From Hydrogenovibrio sp049975065 (GTDB lineage: Bacteria; Pseudomonadota; Gammaproteobacteria; Thiomicrospirales; Thiomicrospiraceae): 6,662 bases of DNA. This document shows positions 1 through 5,941 of the stretch, piece by piece. The stretch lies in NCBI GenBank assembly GCA_049975065.1, contig JBNGDN010000104.1, one strand, 5' to 3'. Within the stretch, counting starts at the first letter, position 1. The number at the start of each line of letters is the position of its first letter. The position numbers were made by a program, and so were the translations under genes. The notes below the pieces were generated by a model that saw nothing but the letters and a program-made list of their open reading frames with translations, had not been told where the DNA came from and did no database searches.

Positions 1-37
1 AATGAATGCGTCATAAAGGCAGTTTAAGAGGTTCCAC

Positions 38-81
38 GCTTTTGGGCAAGCAAAAGCTGTCATTTGCCCTGTCGCAACAGC
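38..81 (+). other. Overlapping inverted repeats in the mpl leader
   Basis: Three inverted repeats overlap and exclude each other in this short leader: GCTTTTG/CAAAAGC (38-44 with 51-57), GGGCAA/TTGCCC (44-49 with 64-69) and GCTGT/ACAGC (56-60 with 77-81). The first is a perfect 7-bp stem with a 6-base loop. No T-tract follows any of them, so none is a standard terminator. They could be alternative folds of the mpl 5' leader or chance. No confident sigma70 promoter was seen in bases 1-93: TATAAA at 83-88 sits too close to the start to serve a normal leader. Confidence 0.25.
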
Positions 82-88
82 ATATAAA

Positions 89-93
89 AAGGA
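89..93 (+). promoter_or_regulatory. Shine-Dalgarno box that decides the mpl start
   Basis: AAGGA lies immediately before ATG 94 with zero spacing, but 6 bases before TTG 100. Normal spacing is roughly 5 to 10 bases, so this box favours the TTG start. The inference rests on spacing and on N-terminal similarity to E. coli Mpl. Confidence 0.55.
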
Positions 94-99
94 ATGAGA

Positions 100-1464
100 T
101 TGAAGGTGCATATTTTAGGCCTTGCCGGAACCTTTATGGGCGGCATTGCCCAGTTGGCCAAAAGTTTGGGGCATGAGGTGTCGGGGTCGGATCAGGCGGT
201 TTATCCGCCGATGAGTACGCAGTTGCAGCAGGCTGGCATTGCGGTCAGTCGCTATGAAGACGATTTTTTGGCCGATGCGCCTGAGGCGGTGGTCATCGGT
301 AATGCGCTCAGTCGCGGGCATCCGGCGGTGGAGCAGACGTTAAACGCTCAGCAGTTTTATACGTCCGGCCCGCAGTGGTTGGCCGAAAATGTGCTTAAAG
401 ATCGCTGGGTGGTCGCCGTGGCGGGCACGCATGGCAAAACCTCAACGGCGTCCATGGTGGCTTGGATTCTGGAGGCCACTGGCTTGAATCCCGGGTTTCT
501 GATTGGCGGCGTGCCGGAGAATTTCGGTGTTTCGGCACGATTGGGGCAATCCCCATTTTTTGTGGTGGAAGCGGATGAATACGACACCGCTTTTTTTGAT
601 AAACGCTCCAAGTTTGTGCATTACCACCCGCGCACCTGCGTGCTGAATAATCTGGAGTTCGATCACGCCGACATTTTTGACAGTCTGGCGGCCATTCAGA
701 CCCAGTTTCATCATTTGGTGCGCACTGTGCCCGGCAACGGTTTAATTATTTGTCCCGACGATGACGTGGCCTTGCAAGATGTTCTGGCAAAAGGCTGCTG
801 GACACAGGTGTCCTACCAGGGATCGGATGACTCGGAATGGCAGTCCATCCTGCGTCAAGACGATGGAGGGGTGTTTGAGGTGGTGTATCAGGGGCAGTCG
901 TTTGGTGAAGTTCGCTGGGGCATGACCGGAAACCATAATGTCCGCAATGCGCTCAGCGCCATGGCGGCCGCACATCATTGCGGTGTGCCGGTGGCGGAGT
1001 GTGTGGCGGCCTTGAGTCGTTTTGAGGGCATTCGCCGTCGCATGACTCGGATGGGTGAAGTGAATGGGGTGACGGTTTACGACGATTTTGCCCATCATCC
1101 CACCGCCATCGCCACAACGCTGCAAGGGGTGCGTGCTAAAATGCAGGCACAATCGAACTTCAATCGGCTGGTGGCGGTGTTTGAACCGCGATCCAATACC
1201 ATGCGCATGGGGCTTCACCGACACAGTTTGCCGCATGCCTTTGATGAAGCCGATGCCGTTTATGCGTTTATTGATCCGGATTGGCCGTGGCAACTGGAAA
1301 CCTCGGCGTTTTCAAAGCCGGTTTTGGTTGAAAACAGTTATGAAACACTGCTGGATTGTTTGCGGCAAACACTGCAGCCGGGCGATCAGGTGGTGTTTAT
1401 GAGTAATGGCAGTTTCGGTGGTTTGCACCAGCGGTTGTTGACGGCTTTGTCAACGACGGATTAG
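100..1464 (+). CDS. mpl: UDP-N-acetylmuramate:L-alanyl-gamma-D-glutamyl-meso-diaminopimelate ligase (Mpl)
   Basis: Cytoplasmic ATP-dependent ligase of murein recycling. It joins the recovered tripeptide L-Ala-gamma-D-Glu-meso-Dap to UDP-MurNAc and so bypasses MurC to MurE (known for the family). Seen in the sequence, numbered from the TTG start: an N-terminal Rossmann-like region with HILGLAGTFMGG, a glycine-rich GTHGKT P-loop (109-114), EADEYD (157-162), NNLEFDHADIF (183-193), GNHNVRNALSA (277-287), DDFAHHP (328-334) and FEPRSNTMRMG (361-371). This is the full Mur ligase layout, and TFMGG near the N terminus separates Mpl from MurC. Length, 454 residues, is normal. Start choice: an in-frame ATG at 94 directly abuts the AAGGA box at 89-93, which leaves no spacing. 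The TTG at 100 lies 6 bases from that box and gives MKVHILG, matching E. coli Mpl (MRIHILG). ATG 94 (456 residues) remains possible. It is the first gene of the + cluster. Identity is very secure; the exact start is less so. Confidence 0.96.
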   Translation: MKVHILGLAGTFMGGIAQLAKSLGHEVSGSDQAVYPPMSTQLQQAGIAVSRYEDDFLADAPEAVVIGNALSRGHPAVEQTLNAQQFYTSGPQWLAENVLKDRWVVAVAGTHGKTSTASMVAWILEATGLNPGFLIGGVPENFGVSARLGQSPFFVVEADEYDTAFFDKRSKFVHYHPRTCVLNNLEFDHADIFDSLAAIQTQFHHLVRTVPGNGLIICPDDDVALQDVLAKGCWTQVSYQGSDDSEWQSILRQDDGGVFEVVYQGQSFGEVRWGMTGNHNVRNALSAMAAAHHCGVPVAECVAALSRFEGIRRRMTRMGEVNGVTVYDDFAHHPTAIATTLQGVRAKMQAQSNFNRLVAVFEPRSNTMRMGLHRHSLPHAFDEADAVYAFIDPDWPWQLETSAFSKPVLVENSYETLLDCLRQTLQPGDQVVFMSNGSFGGLHQRLLTALSTTD

Positions 1465-1505
1465 CCGGAGTAAACCAGCGCAATAGCATCAAGGATAATG
1501 ACGGA

Positions 1506-2525
1506 ATGAATCATCAGATAGCGGCACGCAAGGCGATTGAGTTTATGGCGCAACAGAACATTGAGCCGACGCCGATGACGTTCAGTATTTGGTTTTTGTA
1601 TTACGCGGGCGAAAACAAGGCGTTAATTGCCAGAATGAAGTCGTTTTTATCCACGGGGCAGCCGATTTCGCAGGCATCCTATGAAAAACTTTACGAAGTC
1701 TATGTTCTCAAGGAGTATTATCGGGAAAGCTTGGGACTGAATCGCCATACCGCCAGTATCATCGACAAGGCCAATGACCTGAGAAACAAAATTCATGACT
1801 TTGTCGAAAATGTGCGGGGTCATCAAGGCAGTTTAGGGGATATGCGCGACAGCCTCAGTGTGGCCAAAACACGAGAAGCCATCGGCATTATTTTGTCTGA
1901 AGCCTTGAGCGAACTGCAAGCGGTTGAGTCGAGATCGGTGGAAACCACCCTCTGGATGCAGAAAAACGTGAAACAGCTTGAAAGCGTTCAGAATGAAGTG
2001 GTTGAAGTCGAACAGAATATGAGCCGCGATTTCCTGACGGGGTTGCCGGATAAAAGCTATTTTCAAAAAACCTTGGACGTGTTCTTAAAAGAGTCCATGT
2101 CCGGTATTGTGACCAAGCGCCATTTTATTGTGTTCGATATTAAAAAGCTGGACAGTTATAACGAAGAGCTTTCTTGGCTACTGGGCGACAGCATTATCCG
2201 ACTGGTGGTGAAAATTATTCAGTCTGAAACCGACGAAAACTGGCCAATGATGCGGTTGCAGGAAGATGAGTTTGCGGTCTTTCCATCGCCTTCCTTTCCG
2301 GTGCACCAATTGCCTGAGTATATTGAAACCATCCGCGAAGTGGTCACTAAGAAAAAGTTGGTGGTCAAAGATCAGAAGAAAGAAATCAAAAATATTGAGC
2401 TGCAGGCGGTGATTGTCAAGGTGGCGGTTTACGATGATATTGACACCATTCATCATAAAATTGAAAGCGGCCTGGCGAAGTTGTCCGATGGCTTGGAAGG
2501 GAATATTGTTAAAATCGGCGATTAA
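1506..2525 (+). CDS. Degenerate GGDEF-domain protein, probably not an active diguanylate cyclase
   Basis: A 339-residue protein without signal peptide or membrane segment, so probably cytoplasmic. Residues 1-100 are a helical region (ARKAIEFMAQQNIEPTPMTF, then IWFLYYAGENKAL) of a kind placed before GGDEF domains in other proteobacterial proteins. A helical linker rich in E, V and Q spans about 125-172. The GGDEF-like domain runs from about 173 to 339 and opens with the typical DFLTGLPDKSYF (175-186). Key residues have decayed. The signature reads RLQEDEF (250-256), so both glycines of GGDEF are replaced by Q252 and E253. The first metal Asp is kept (D211 in FDIKKLD), but the usual DHFK and ND become DIKK and N219-E220. 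No RxxD inhibitory site precedes the signature, and the usual C-terminal ALYxAKxxGRN stretch is lost. I infer a non-catalytic GTP/c-di-GMP-sensing or protein-binding role. It starts 41 bases after mpl with AAGGA at 1491-1495, 10 bases before the ATG. The family call is firm, the function open. Confidence 0.85.
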   Translation: MNHQIAARKAIEFMAQQNIEPTPMTFSIWFLYYAGENKALIARMKSFLSTGQPISQASYEKLYEVYVLKEYYRESLGLNRHTASIIDKANDLRNKIHDFVENVRGHQGSLGDMRDSLSVAKTREAIGIILSEALSELQAVESRSVETTLWMQKNVKQLESVQNEVVEVEQNMSRDFLTGLPDKSYFQKTLDVFLKESMSGIVTKRHFIVFDIKKLDSYNEELSWLLGDSIIRLVVKIIQSETDENWPMMRLQEDEFAVFPSPSFPVHQLPEYIETIREVVTKKKLVVKDQKKEIKNIELQAVIVKVAVYDDIDTIHHKIESGLAKLSDGLEGNIVKIGD

Positions 2526-2545
2526 CCGGAGACACGATTACCGTT

Positions 2546-2629
2546 ATGTGGGCACTGCTTGAAATTGGACTGTTGCTGGTGCTGGTAGGCGTCATTGTGT
2601 GGGCGCTGAAACCGCCGCGAAAAAAATAG
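2546..2629 (+). CDS. 27-residue single-pass membrane microprotein, function unknown
   Basis: A short ORF begins MWALLEIGLLLVLVGVIVWA and ends in a basic tail, KPPRKK. About 18 consecutive residues are hydrophobic and the positive tail predicts a cytoplasmic C terminus, the classic look of a bacterial membrane microprotein. It starts only 20 bases after the degenerate GGDEF gene, on the same strand, so it is probably co-transcribed with it and mpl. The likely ribosome binding site, GGAG at 2528-2531, is 14 bases from the ATG, which is long and weakens the case. No family is recognised. A chance ORF is possible, but the length of the hydrophobic run and the charged end argue for a real product. 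Confidence 0.5.
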   Translation: MWALLEIGLLLVLVGVIVWALKPPRKK

Positions 2630-2643
2630 GGGTTCACGCTCAT

Positions 2644-2664
2644 TTAACCCGATTTTCGGGTTAA
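2644..2664. terminator. Hairpin between the converging clusters, possible bidirectional terminator
   Basis: A perfect 9-bp inverted repeat, TTAACCCGA / TCGGGTTAA, with a 3-base TTT loop. It lies just after the microprotein on the + strand and contains the epmC stop codon (2661-2663, - strand). It sits exactly where the two transcription units meet. There is no real T-tract on either side, so it is a weak intrinsic terminator at best. It may act with Rho or protect 3' ends. Confidence 0.45.
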
Positions 2665-3209
2665 TCGCGACGCATCTCGAACGCGCACGGCGATAGGGTG
2701 CCTAAGGTCGTTTGCGGGCGATACTGGTTCAGCAAGGTTTTTGCCCAGGCCTGGGCGTCTTTGGGTAACCCCTTTTCTAAGTACGTCAGCACCTGTTGGT
2801 GAACATTTTCCTGAAACGCCGCGGATACACCGACGCCACCGCTGAGATTATCGGCGCTGAACACAAACGGAAAGTCGGCGCACACCGAAAAAATCCATTC
2901 CAATGCCTGGGGCTTGATTTCCACCTTTTCAAACGCCGCTTGGCGTTCCACACTGCGTCCGTCCGGTTCGTACCAATAGCCAAAATCTTCCTGTAAGCGA
3001 CGTTCTTTTCCAGCAATGCACCAGTGCGCGATTTCATGCAAAGCGGAGGCAAAGAAACCGTGCGCGAAAATAATGCGATGGTGTGGAAAAGCGTGATCGG
3101 CTGGGCGGTAAATGGGCTCTTCTTCACAACACACCAGACAGGTATTGTGGGTGTTCAGAAAGCGGTTATCAAACAGTCGAATCAAGTCGTCAATCGAATG
3201 GTGCGGCAT
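2661..3209 (-). CDS. epmC: Elongation factor P hydroxylase (EpmC/YfcM)
   Basis: EpmC hydroxylates the modified lysine of elongation factor P after EpmA and EpmB have added and prepared beta-lysine; the modified factor relieves ribosome stalling at proline runs (known in E. coli). Seen here: 182 residues from the chosen start, the same length as E. coli YfcM. Signature blocks are EEPIYRPAD (29-37), RIIFAHGFFASALHEIAHW (45-63) with a metal-binding-type HExxH (H58-E59..H62), CIAGKERR (64-71), DFGYWYEPDGR (75-85) and KPQALEW (99-105). The frame continues upstream to a TTG at 3284, but those starts would run translation through the palindrome at 3238-3259, and no ribosome binding site precedes them. 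MPHHSIDDLIRLF aligns with the E. coli N terminus, so ATG 3207-3209 is preferred, although its own Shine-Dalgarno is also poor. It is the last gene of the - cluster, 84 bases after hemL. EF-P and the other modifying enzymes are not in the window. Confidence 0.93.
   Translation of the reverse strand: MPHHSIDDLIRLFDNRFLNTHNTCLVCCEEEPIYRPADHAFPHHRIIFAHGFFASALHEIAHWCIAGKERRLQEDFGYWYEPDGRSVERQAAFEKVEIKPQALEWIFSVCADFPFVFSADNLSGGVGVSAAFQENVHQQVLTYLEKGLPKDAQAWAKTLLNQYRPQTTLGTLSPCAFEMRRD
2743..2756. repeat. Copy of the CCAGGCCTGG palindrome inside epmC
   Basis: GCCCAGGCCTGGGC is a perfect 14-bp palindrome with the same core as the terminator at 3238-3259. Here it lies inside the epmC reading frame, encoding part of DAQAWAK (residues 151-157), and it is preceded on the + strand by TTTTT. 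It may be chance or one member of a dispersed palindrome family. Confidence 0.4.
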
Positions 3210-3237
3210 AGATTTTCGAACCCAGTTTGCGGGTGTA

Positions 3238-3259
3238 AAATGCCCAGGCCTGGGCATTT
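3238..3259 (-). terminator. Intrinsic terminator-like palindrome after hemL
   Basis: A perfect 22-bp palindrome with core TGCCCAGGCCTGGGCA (3241-3256), flanked by AAA and TTT. Read on the - strand it follows the hemL stop by about 34 bases and ends in TTTT before ACACC, a GC-rich stem plus short U-tract. The + strand copy runs into TTTGTTT, so it could act both ways. It separates hemL from epmC, so epmC may depend on read-through or a promoter not seen here. Confidence 0.65.
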
Positions 3260-3293
3260 GTTTCAGCAACTTTGGCGCGGTCAAGGCGTGCGG

Positions 3294-4574
3294 TTACAGC
3301 GTCGCCATGACCTTGCGCGCGGCGTCAATGGTGGCCTGAATGTCGGCATCGCTGTGCGCACTGGAAACGAATCCGGCTTCAAACGCGGACGGTGCCAAAT
3401 AGACCCCTTCGTTTAGCATGCCGTGGTAGAAACGTTTGAATCGTGCCATGTCGCCTTTAGCCACTTGCGCATAACGGCGAATGATTTTTTCGTCACTGAA
3501 GAAAAAACCGAACATGCCGCCGACCTGATTGGTGGTGAAAGGAATGCCGGCCTCATCCGCCGCCTGTTGCAGGCCGTCCACCAGTTGCTGGGTTTTGGCT
3601 TCCAAGGCTTCGAAAAAGCCGTCTTCTGCGATCAGTTGCAAGGTTTTTAAGCCAGCGGACATGGCAATCGGATTGCCGGACAGAGTGCCGGCCTGATACA
3701 CGGGTCCCAAGGGCGCGATGTGTTGCATAATCTCGCGTTTGCCGCCAAAGGCGCCGACCGGCATGCCGCCGCCGATGACTTTGCCGTAGGTGGTGAGGTC
3801 AGGTGTCACGCCGTAACGCCCTTGAGCACCCGTTAAGCCGACTCGGAAACCGCACATCACTTCGTCAAATATCAACACCGCACCGGAATCGTCGCAAACG
3901 TCACGCAACGTTTGCAGAAAGCCGTCTTCCGGCGGGATGCAGTTCATGTTTCCAGCCACGGGTTCCACGATAATGCAGGCAATTTGATCGCCGATTTCAC
4001 TGAAAACACGACGCACTTCATCCGAATCATTGTGGGTCAAAGTGAGGGTTTGTTCCGCCAGACATTTTGGCACCCCCGGTGAGGAAGGTTCGCCCAGTGT
4101 CAAGGCGCCGGAACCGGCTTTGACCAGCAGTGAATCGGAGTGGCCGTGGTAGCCGCCTTCAAATTTGACAATTTTGTCGCGTCCTGTGACACCGCGCGCC
4201 AGGCGAATCGCCGTCATGGTGGCTTCGGTGCCGGAGCTGACCATGCGCACCATGTCGATGGACGGAATCAGTTCACAGACCAGGTCGGCAATGGTGGTTT
4301 CCAGCGCCGTGGGCGCACCGAAAGAAAGGCCTTTTTCCGCCTGTTTTTGTACTGTCTGAATCACGTCTGGATGGGCATGGCCTAAAATCGCAGGCCCCCA
4401 AGAGCCGACATAGTCGATGTATTGCTTGCCGTCCACATCGGTTAGGTAAGCGCCTTGAGCGGCTTCAAAAAAAACCGGCTCGCCGCCGACCCCTTTAAAG
4501 GCGCGGACGGGGGAATTGACTCCACCGGGGATGTGTTGTTGAGCCGCTTGAAAAAGCAGGTGTGATTGAGACAT
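3294..4574 (-). CDS. hemL: Glutamate-1-semialdehyde 2,1-aminomutase (HemL)
   Basis: PLP enzyme of the C5 tetrapyrrole pathway. It converts glutamate-1-semialdehyde to 5-aminolevulinate in the cytoplasm, feeding haem, sirohaem and cobalamin (known). At 426 residues it is full length and of class III aminotransferase fold. Seen: HIPGGVNSPVRAF (14-26), SSGTEATMTAIRLAR (113-127), GGYHGHSDSLL (140-150), IIVEPVAGNMNCIPP (201-215), FDEVMCGFRV (236-245) and TYGKVIGGGMPVGAFGG (262-278), whose K265 is the PLP Schiff-base lysine, the same number as in E. coli HemL. The start is ATG 4572-4574 with AGGAA at 4584-4588, 9 bases upstream on the - strand. That ribosome binding site is part of three tandem 12-bp units. 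A run of eight T on the coding strand (4467-4474) falls in codons 34-36 (VFF). It follows tlpA after 91 bases and is followed by a terminator-like palindrome. Confidence 0.98.
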   Translation of the reverse strand: MSQSHLLFQAAQQHIPGGVNSPVRAFKGVGGEPVFFEAAQGAYLTDVDGKQYIDYVGSWGPAILGHAHPDVIQTVQKQAEKGLSFGAPTALETTIADLVCELIPSIDMVRMVSSGTEATMTAIRLARGVTGRDKIVKFEGGYHGHSDSLLVKAGSGALTLGEPSSPGVPKCLAEQTLTLTHNDSDEVRRVFSEIGDQIACIIVEPVAGNMNCIPPEDGFLQTLRDVCDDSGAVLIFDEVMCGFRVGLTGAQGRYGVTPDLTTYGKVIGGGMPVGAFGGKREIMQHIAPLGPVYQAGTLSGNPIAMSAGLKTLQLIAEDGFFEALEAKTQQLVDGLQQAADEAGIPFTTNQVGGMFGFFFSDEKIIRRYAQVAKGDMARFKRFYHGMLNEGVYLAPSAFEAGFVSSAHSDADIQATIDAARKVMATL

Positions 4575-4576
4575 AG

Positions 4577-4612
4577 GTAAAGATTCCTGTAAAAATTTCC
4601 GTAAAGATTCTC
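4577..4612. repeat. Three tandem 12-bp units in the hemL leader
   Basis: On the + strand the units are GTAAAGATTCCT (4577-4588), GTAAAAATTTCC (4589-4600) and GTAAAGATTCTC (4601-4612), head to tail with no gap. The outer two share their first 10 bases and the middle one has three changes in that part. In the hemL transcript they read as repeated purine box plus TTTAC, and the unit nearest the gene supplies the AGGAA ribosome binding site. Copy-number change would duplicate or remove a Shine-Dalgarno-like element. Three imperfect units could also be an old neutral duplication. Confidence 0.7.
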
Positions 4613-4642
4613 GTGTTGCGAATGAGTGAACCCGGCTTTTTG

Positions 4643-4652
4643 CCAGGCCTGG
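4643..4652. repeat. Third copy of the CCAGGCCTGG palindrome, between tlpA and hemL
   Basis: CCAGGCCTGG is a perfect 10-bp palindrome. With the preceding TTTTTG it resembles the copy inside epmC (TTTTTGCC(C)AGGCCTGG in both). In the - strand transcript, 14 bases after the tlpA stop, it can pair as a short stem or form the alternative CCTGGC/GCCGGG stem around AAAAA. No T-tract follows, so it is not a clear terminator. Confidence 0.4.
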
Positions 4653-4660
4653 TGATTATG

Positions 4661-4675
4661 CGACTTTACAAGTCG
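4661..4675. other. Small hairpin around the tlpA stop codon
   Basis: CGACTT / AAGTCG with a TAC loop gives a perfect 6-bp stem. The tlpA stop codon (TAA, 4666-4668 on the - strand) lies across its loop and stem. No T-tract follows. It may be a 3'-end structure or chance. Confidence 0.3.
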
Positions 4676-5169
4676 GGGGTCATCTGACGAAGCCGTTCTT
4701 TGATCAGTCCGTAATCCACTTCGCCGATTTTCTGGTAGACGATATTGCCGTTGGGGGCAATCAAAAAGTTGGTTGGCGTCAGCAAGACTTCTCCGAAGGC
4801 TTGCGACATCTGGCCGTCTGTGTCGCGTACAAAGGAAAAAGGATAAGGGTTTTTCTCAATGAATTTGGCGACTTGTTCCGCCGGGTCATAAGACATGGCG
4901 ATGGCGACGACTTCAAATTTGTCACCGAACGTTTGTTTCATTTCCGCAAAATGCGGCATTTCGGCAATGCAGCCGGGGCAGGTGGTCGCCCAGAAACTGA
5001 CCAGCACCGGTTTGAGCGGTTTGTTCAGTTGCAGGGTGTCACCACTGGCGGTTTTGACGGTAATATCGGGCGCTTTCCCCAGACCATCGGAAAACACTGT
5101 CAGGTAGAGTAAAACGCCGATTAAGACGACGACCGACAGTCCGAAAAGTTGGCTTGCAATTTTATTCAT
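4666..5169 (-). CDS. Membrane-anchored TlpA/ResA-like thiol-disulfide oxidoreductase
   Basis: A 167-residue thioredoxin-fold protein. The N terminus (MNKIASQ, then a hydrophobic stretch at about 8-26) is an uncleaved signal anchor or signal peptide without lipobox, placing the domain in the periplasm. The thioredoxin-like domain shows VLVSFWATTCPGCIAEMPHF (55-74) with redox pair C64 and C67, and the cis-proline loop LTPTNFLIAPNG (130-141, P132), followed by the usual final beta strand. The active-site dipeptide is Pro-Gly and the residue before the first Cys is Thr, not Trp, unlike thioredoxin WCGPC. Proteins of this group are usually periplasmic reductants, for instance for cytochrome c haem-binding cysteines or other disulfides. 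The exact substrate cannot be read from sequence, so no gene symbol is given. It starts 32 bases after rpiA, so is probably co-transcribed with it, and precedes hemL. Confidence 0.9.
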   Translation of the reverse strand: MNKIASQLFGLSVVVLIGVLLYLTVFSDGLGKAPDITVKTASGDTLQLNKPLKPVLVSFWATTCPGCIAEMPHFAEMKQTFGDKFEVVAIAMSYDPAEQVAKFIEKNPYPFSFVRDTDGQMSQAFGEVLLTPTNFLIAPNGNIVYQKIGEVDYGLIKERLRQMTPDL

Positions 5170-5201
5170 AGTGCGCTCATCGTGATTAGGGCGTTGTGAG
5201 G

Positions 5202-5867
5202 TTACGGACGTTTAATGGTTTCCACGCCATTGGCGGTGCCGCACAGGAAAATGTCGGCATTGCGGGCGGCAAATAACCCATTGGTGACCACACCGACGAT
5301 GCTGTTCAGTTCGGTTTCCATGGCCACTGGGTTGAGAATTTCCAAACCGTGAATGTCGAGAATGACATTGCCGTTATCGGTGGTAAATCCGTCACGCAAA
5401 ACCGGTTCACCGCCAAAGCGTTTGACGATTTCGCGGGCGACATAGCTGCGTGCCATGGGGATGACTTCAATTGGCAGCGGAAATTTGCCCAGGACATCGA
5501 CTTTTTTACTGTCATCGGCAATGCATACGAACTGTTTGGCGACCGCCAGAACGATTTTTTCACGCGTCAAAGCTCCGCCGCCGCCTTTGATGAGATTGAG
5601 CTTGGGGTCGGCCTCGTCTGCACCGTCGATGTAGACGGATAATTCATCCACCGAATTCAATTCCAGCACCGGAATGCCGTGGCTTTTTAGACGCTCGGCA
5701 GTGGCTTCGGAGCTGGCGACAGCGCCTTTGATTTTGCCTTTGATTTTCGCCAGTTCGTCAATAAAAAAGTTGGCGGTGGAGCCGGTGCCAACACCGATGA
5801 AGGTATCGGCTTCAACGTATTCAATGGCGGCTTTGGCCACCGCTTGTTTCAGTTCATCTTGTGTCAT
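5202..5867 (-). CDS. rpiA: Ribose-5-phosphate isomerase A
   Basis: Cytoplasmic enzyme of the pentose phosphate pathway, and of the Calvin cycle where present. It interconverts ribose 5-phosphate and ribulose 5-phosphate (known). At 221 residues it is full length. Seen: IGVGTGSTANFFID (24-37, phosphate-binding loop), ASSEATAERL (51-60), YIDGADEADPKL (79-90), LIKGGGGALTREKI (92-105) and the C-terminal NSIVGVVTNGLFA. Catalytic residues D81, D84, K94 and E103 fall at the same numbers as in E. coli RpiA. The start is ATG 5865-5867, with GGGA about 9 bases upstream. That GGGA can pair with TCCC just after it (GGGAAATCCC), a very small hairpin that might weaken initiation. It lies 74 bases after the secreted-protein gene and 32 bases before tlpA. 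A weak promoter is proposed at 5906-5934. Confidence 0.98.
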   Translation of the reverse strand: MTQDELKQAVAKAAIEYVEADTFIGVGTGSTANFFIDELAKIKGKIKGAVASSEATAERLKSHGIPVLELNSVDELSVYIDGADEADPKLNLIKGGGGALTREKIVLAVAKQFVCIADDSKKVDVLGKFPLPIEVIPMARSYVAREIVKRFGGEPVLRDGFTTDNGNVILDIHGLEILNPVAMETELNSIVGVVTNGLFAARNADIFLCGTANGVETIKRP

Positions 5868-5905
5868 GCTGGGATTTCCCGATCTTGGTTAATAATGTGG
5901 CCGTT

Positions 5906-5934
5906 ATTCTAATCACTTTGCGGCAAAATGTATA
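5906..5934 (-). promoter_or_regulatory. Possible sigma70 promoter for rpiA
   Basis: On the - strand, TATACA (5934-5929) and TAGAAT (5911-5906) are separated by 17 bases, with TG two bases before the -10. That is 4 of 6 and 5 of 6 matches to consensus. It would start transcription roughly 32 bases before rpiA. The match is modest and rests on reading by eye. Confidence 0.35.
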
Positions 5935-5941
5935 GATGCCC

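Noticed and set aside
1..30. End or start of a neighbouring gene at the left edge
   Set aside because: Frames close within 27 bases on the + strand, and a - strand ATG at 14 has only four codons in view; too little to call.
83..88. TATAAA before mpl as a -10 element
   Set aside because: Transcription would start at or after the start codon, and no -35 at proper distance is present.
742..1293. A 183-codon - strand open frame inside mpl
   Set aside because: It lies fully within a gene whose conserved motifs are intact in the + frame; the product is His/Arg-rich shadow sequence.
3210..3235. TTTACA upstream of epmC as the -35 of an own promoter
   Set aside because: The hexamer at the right distance (AAAATC) is a poor -10 and would leave almost no leader before ATG 3209.
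3024..3416. A + strand open frame across the epmC/hemL junction
   Set aside because: Antisense to two well-conserved proteins and across a terminator; no recognisable motif or ribosome binding site.
4325..4334. AAAGGCCTTT palindrome in hemL as a fourth repeat copy
   Set aside because: It shares only AGGCCT with the others and fits ordinary coding sequence.
4467..4474. Eight-base homopolymer in hemL, and a seven-T run in mpl near 591-598, as possible phase-variation tracts
   Set aside because: They encode ordinary Phe codons in housekeeping genes, are short, and the frames are intact; nothing suggests switching.
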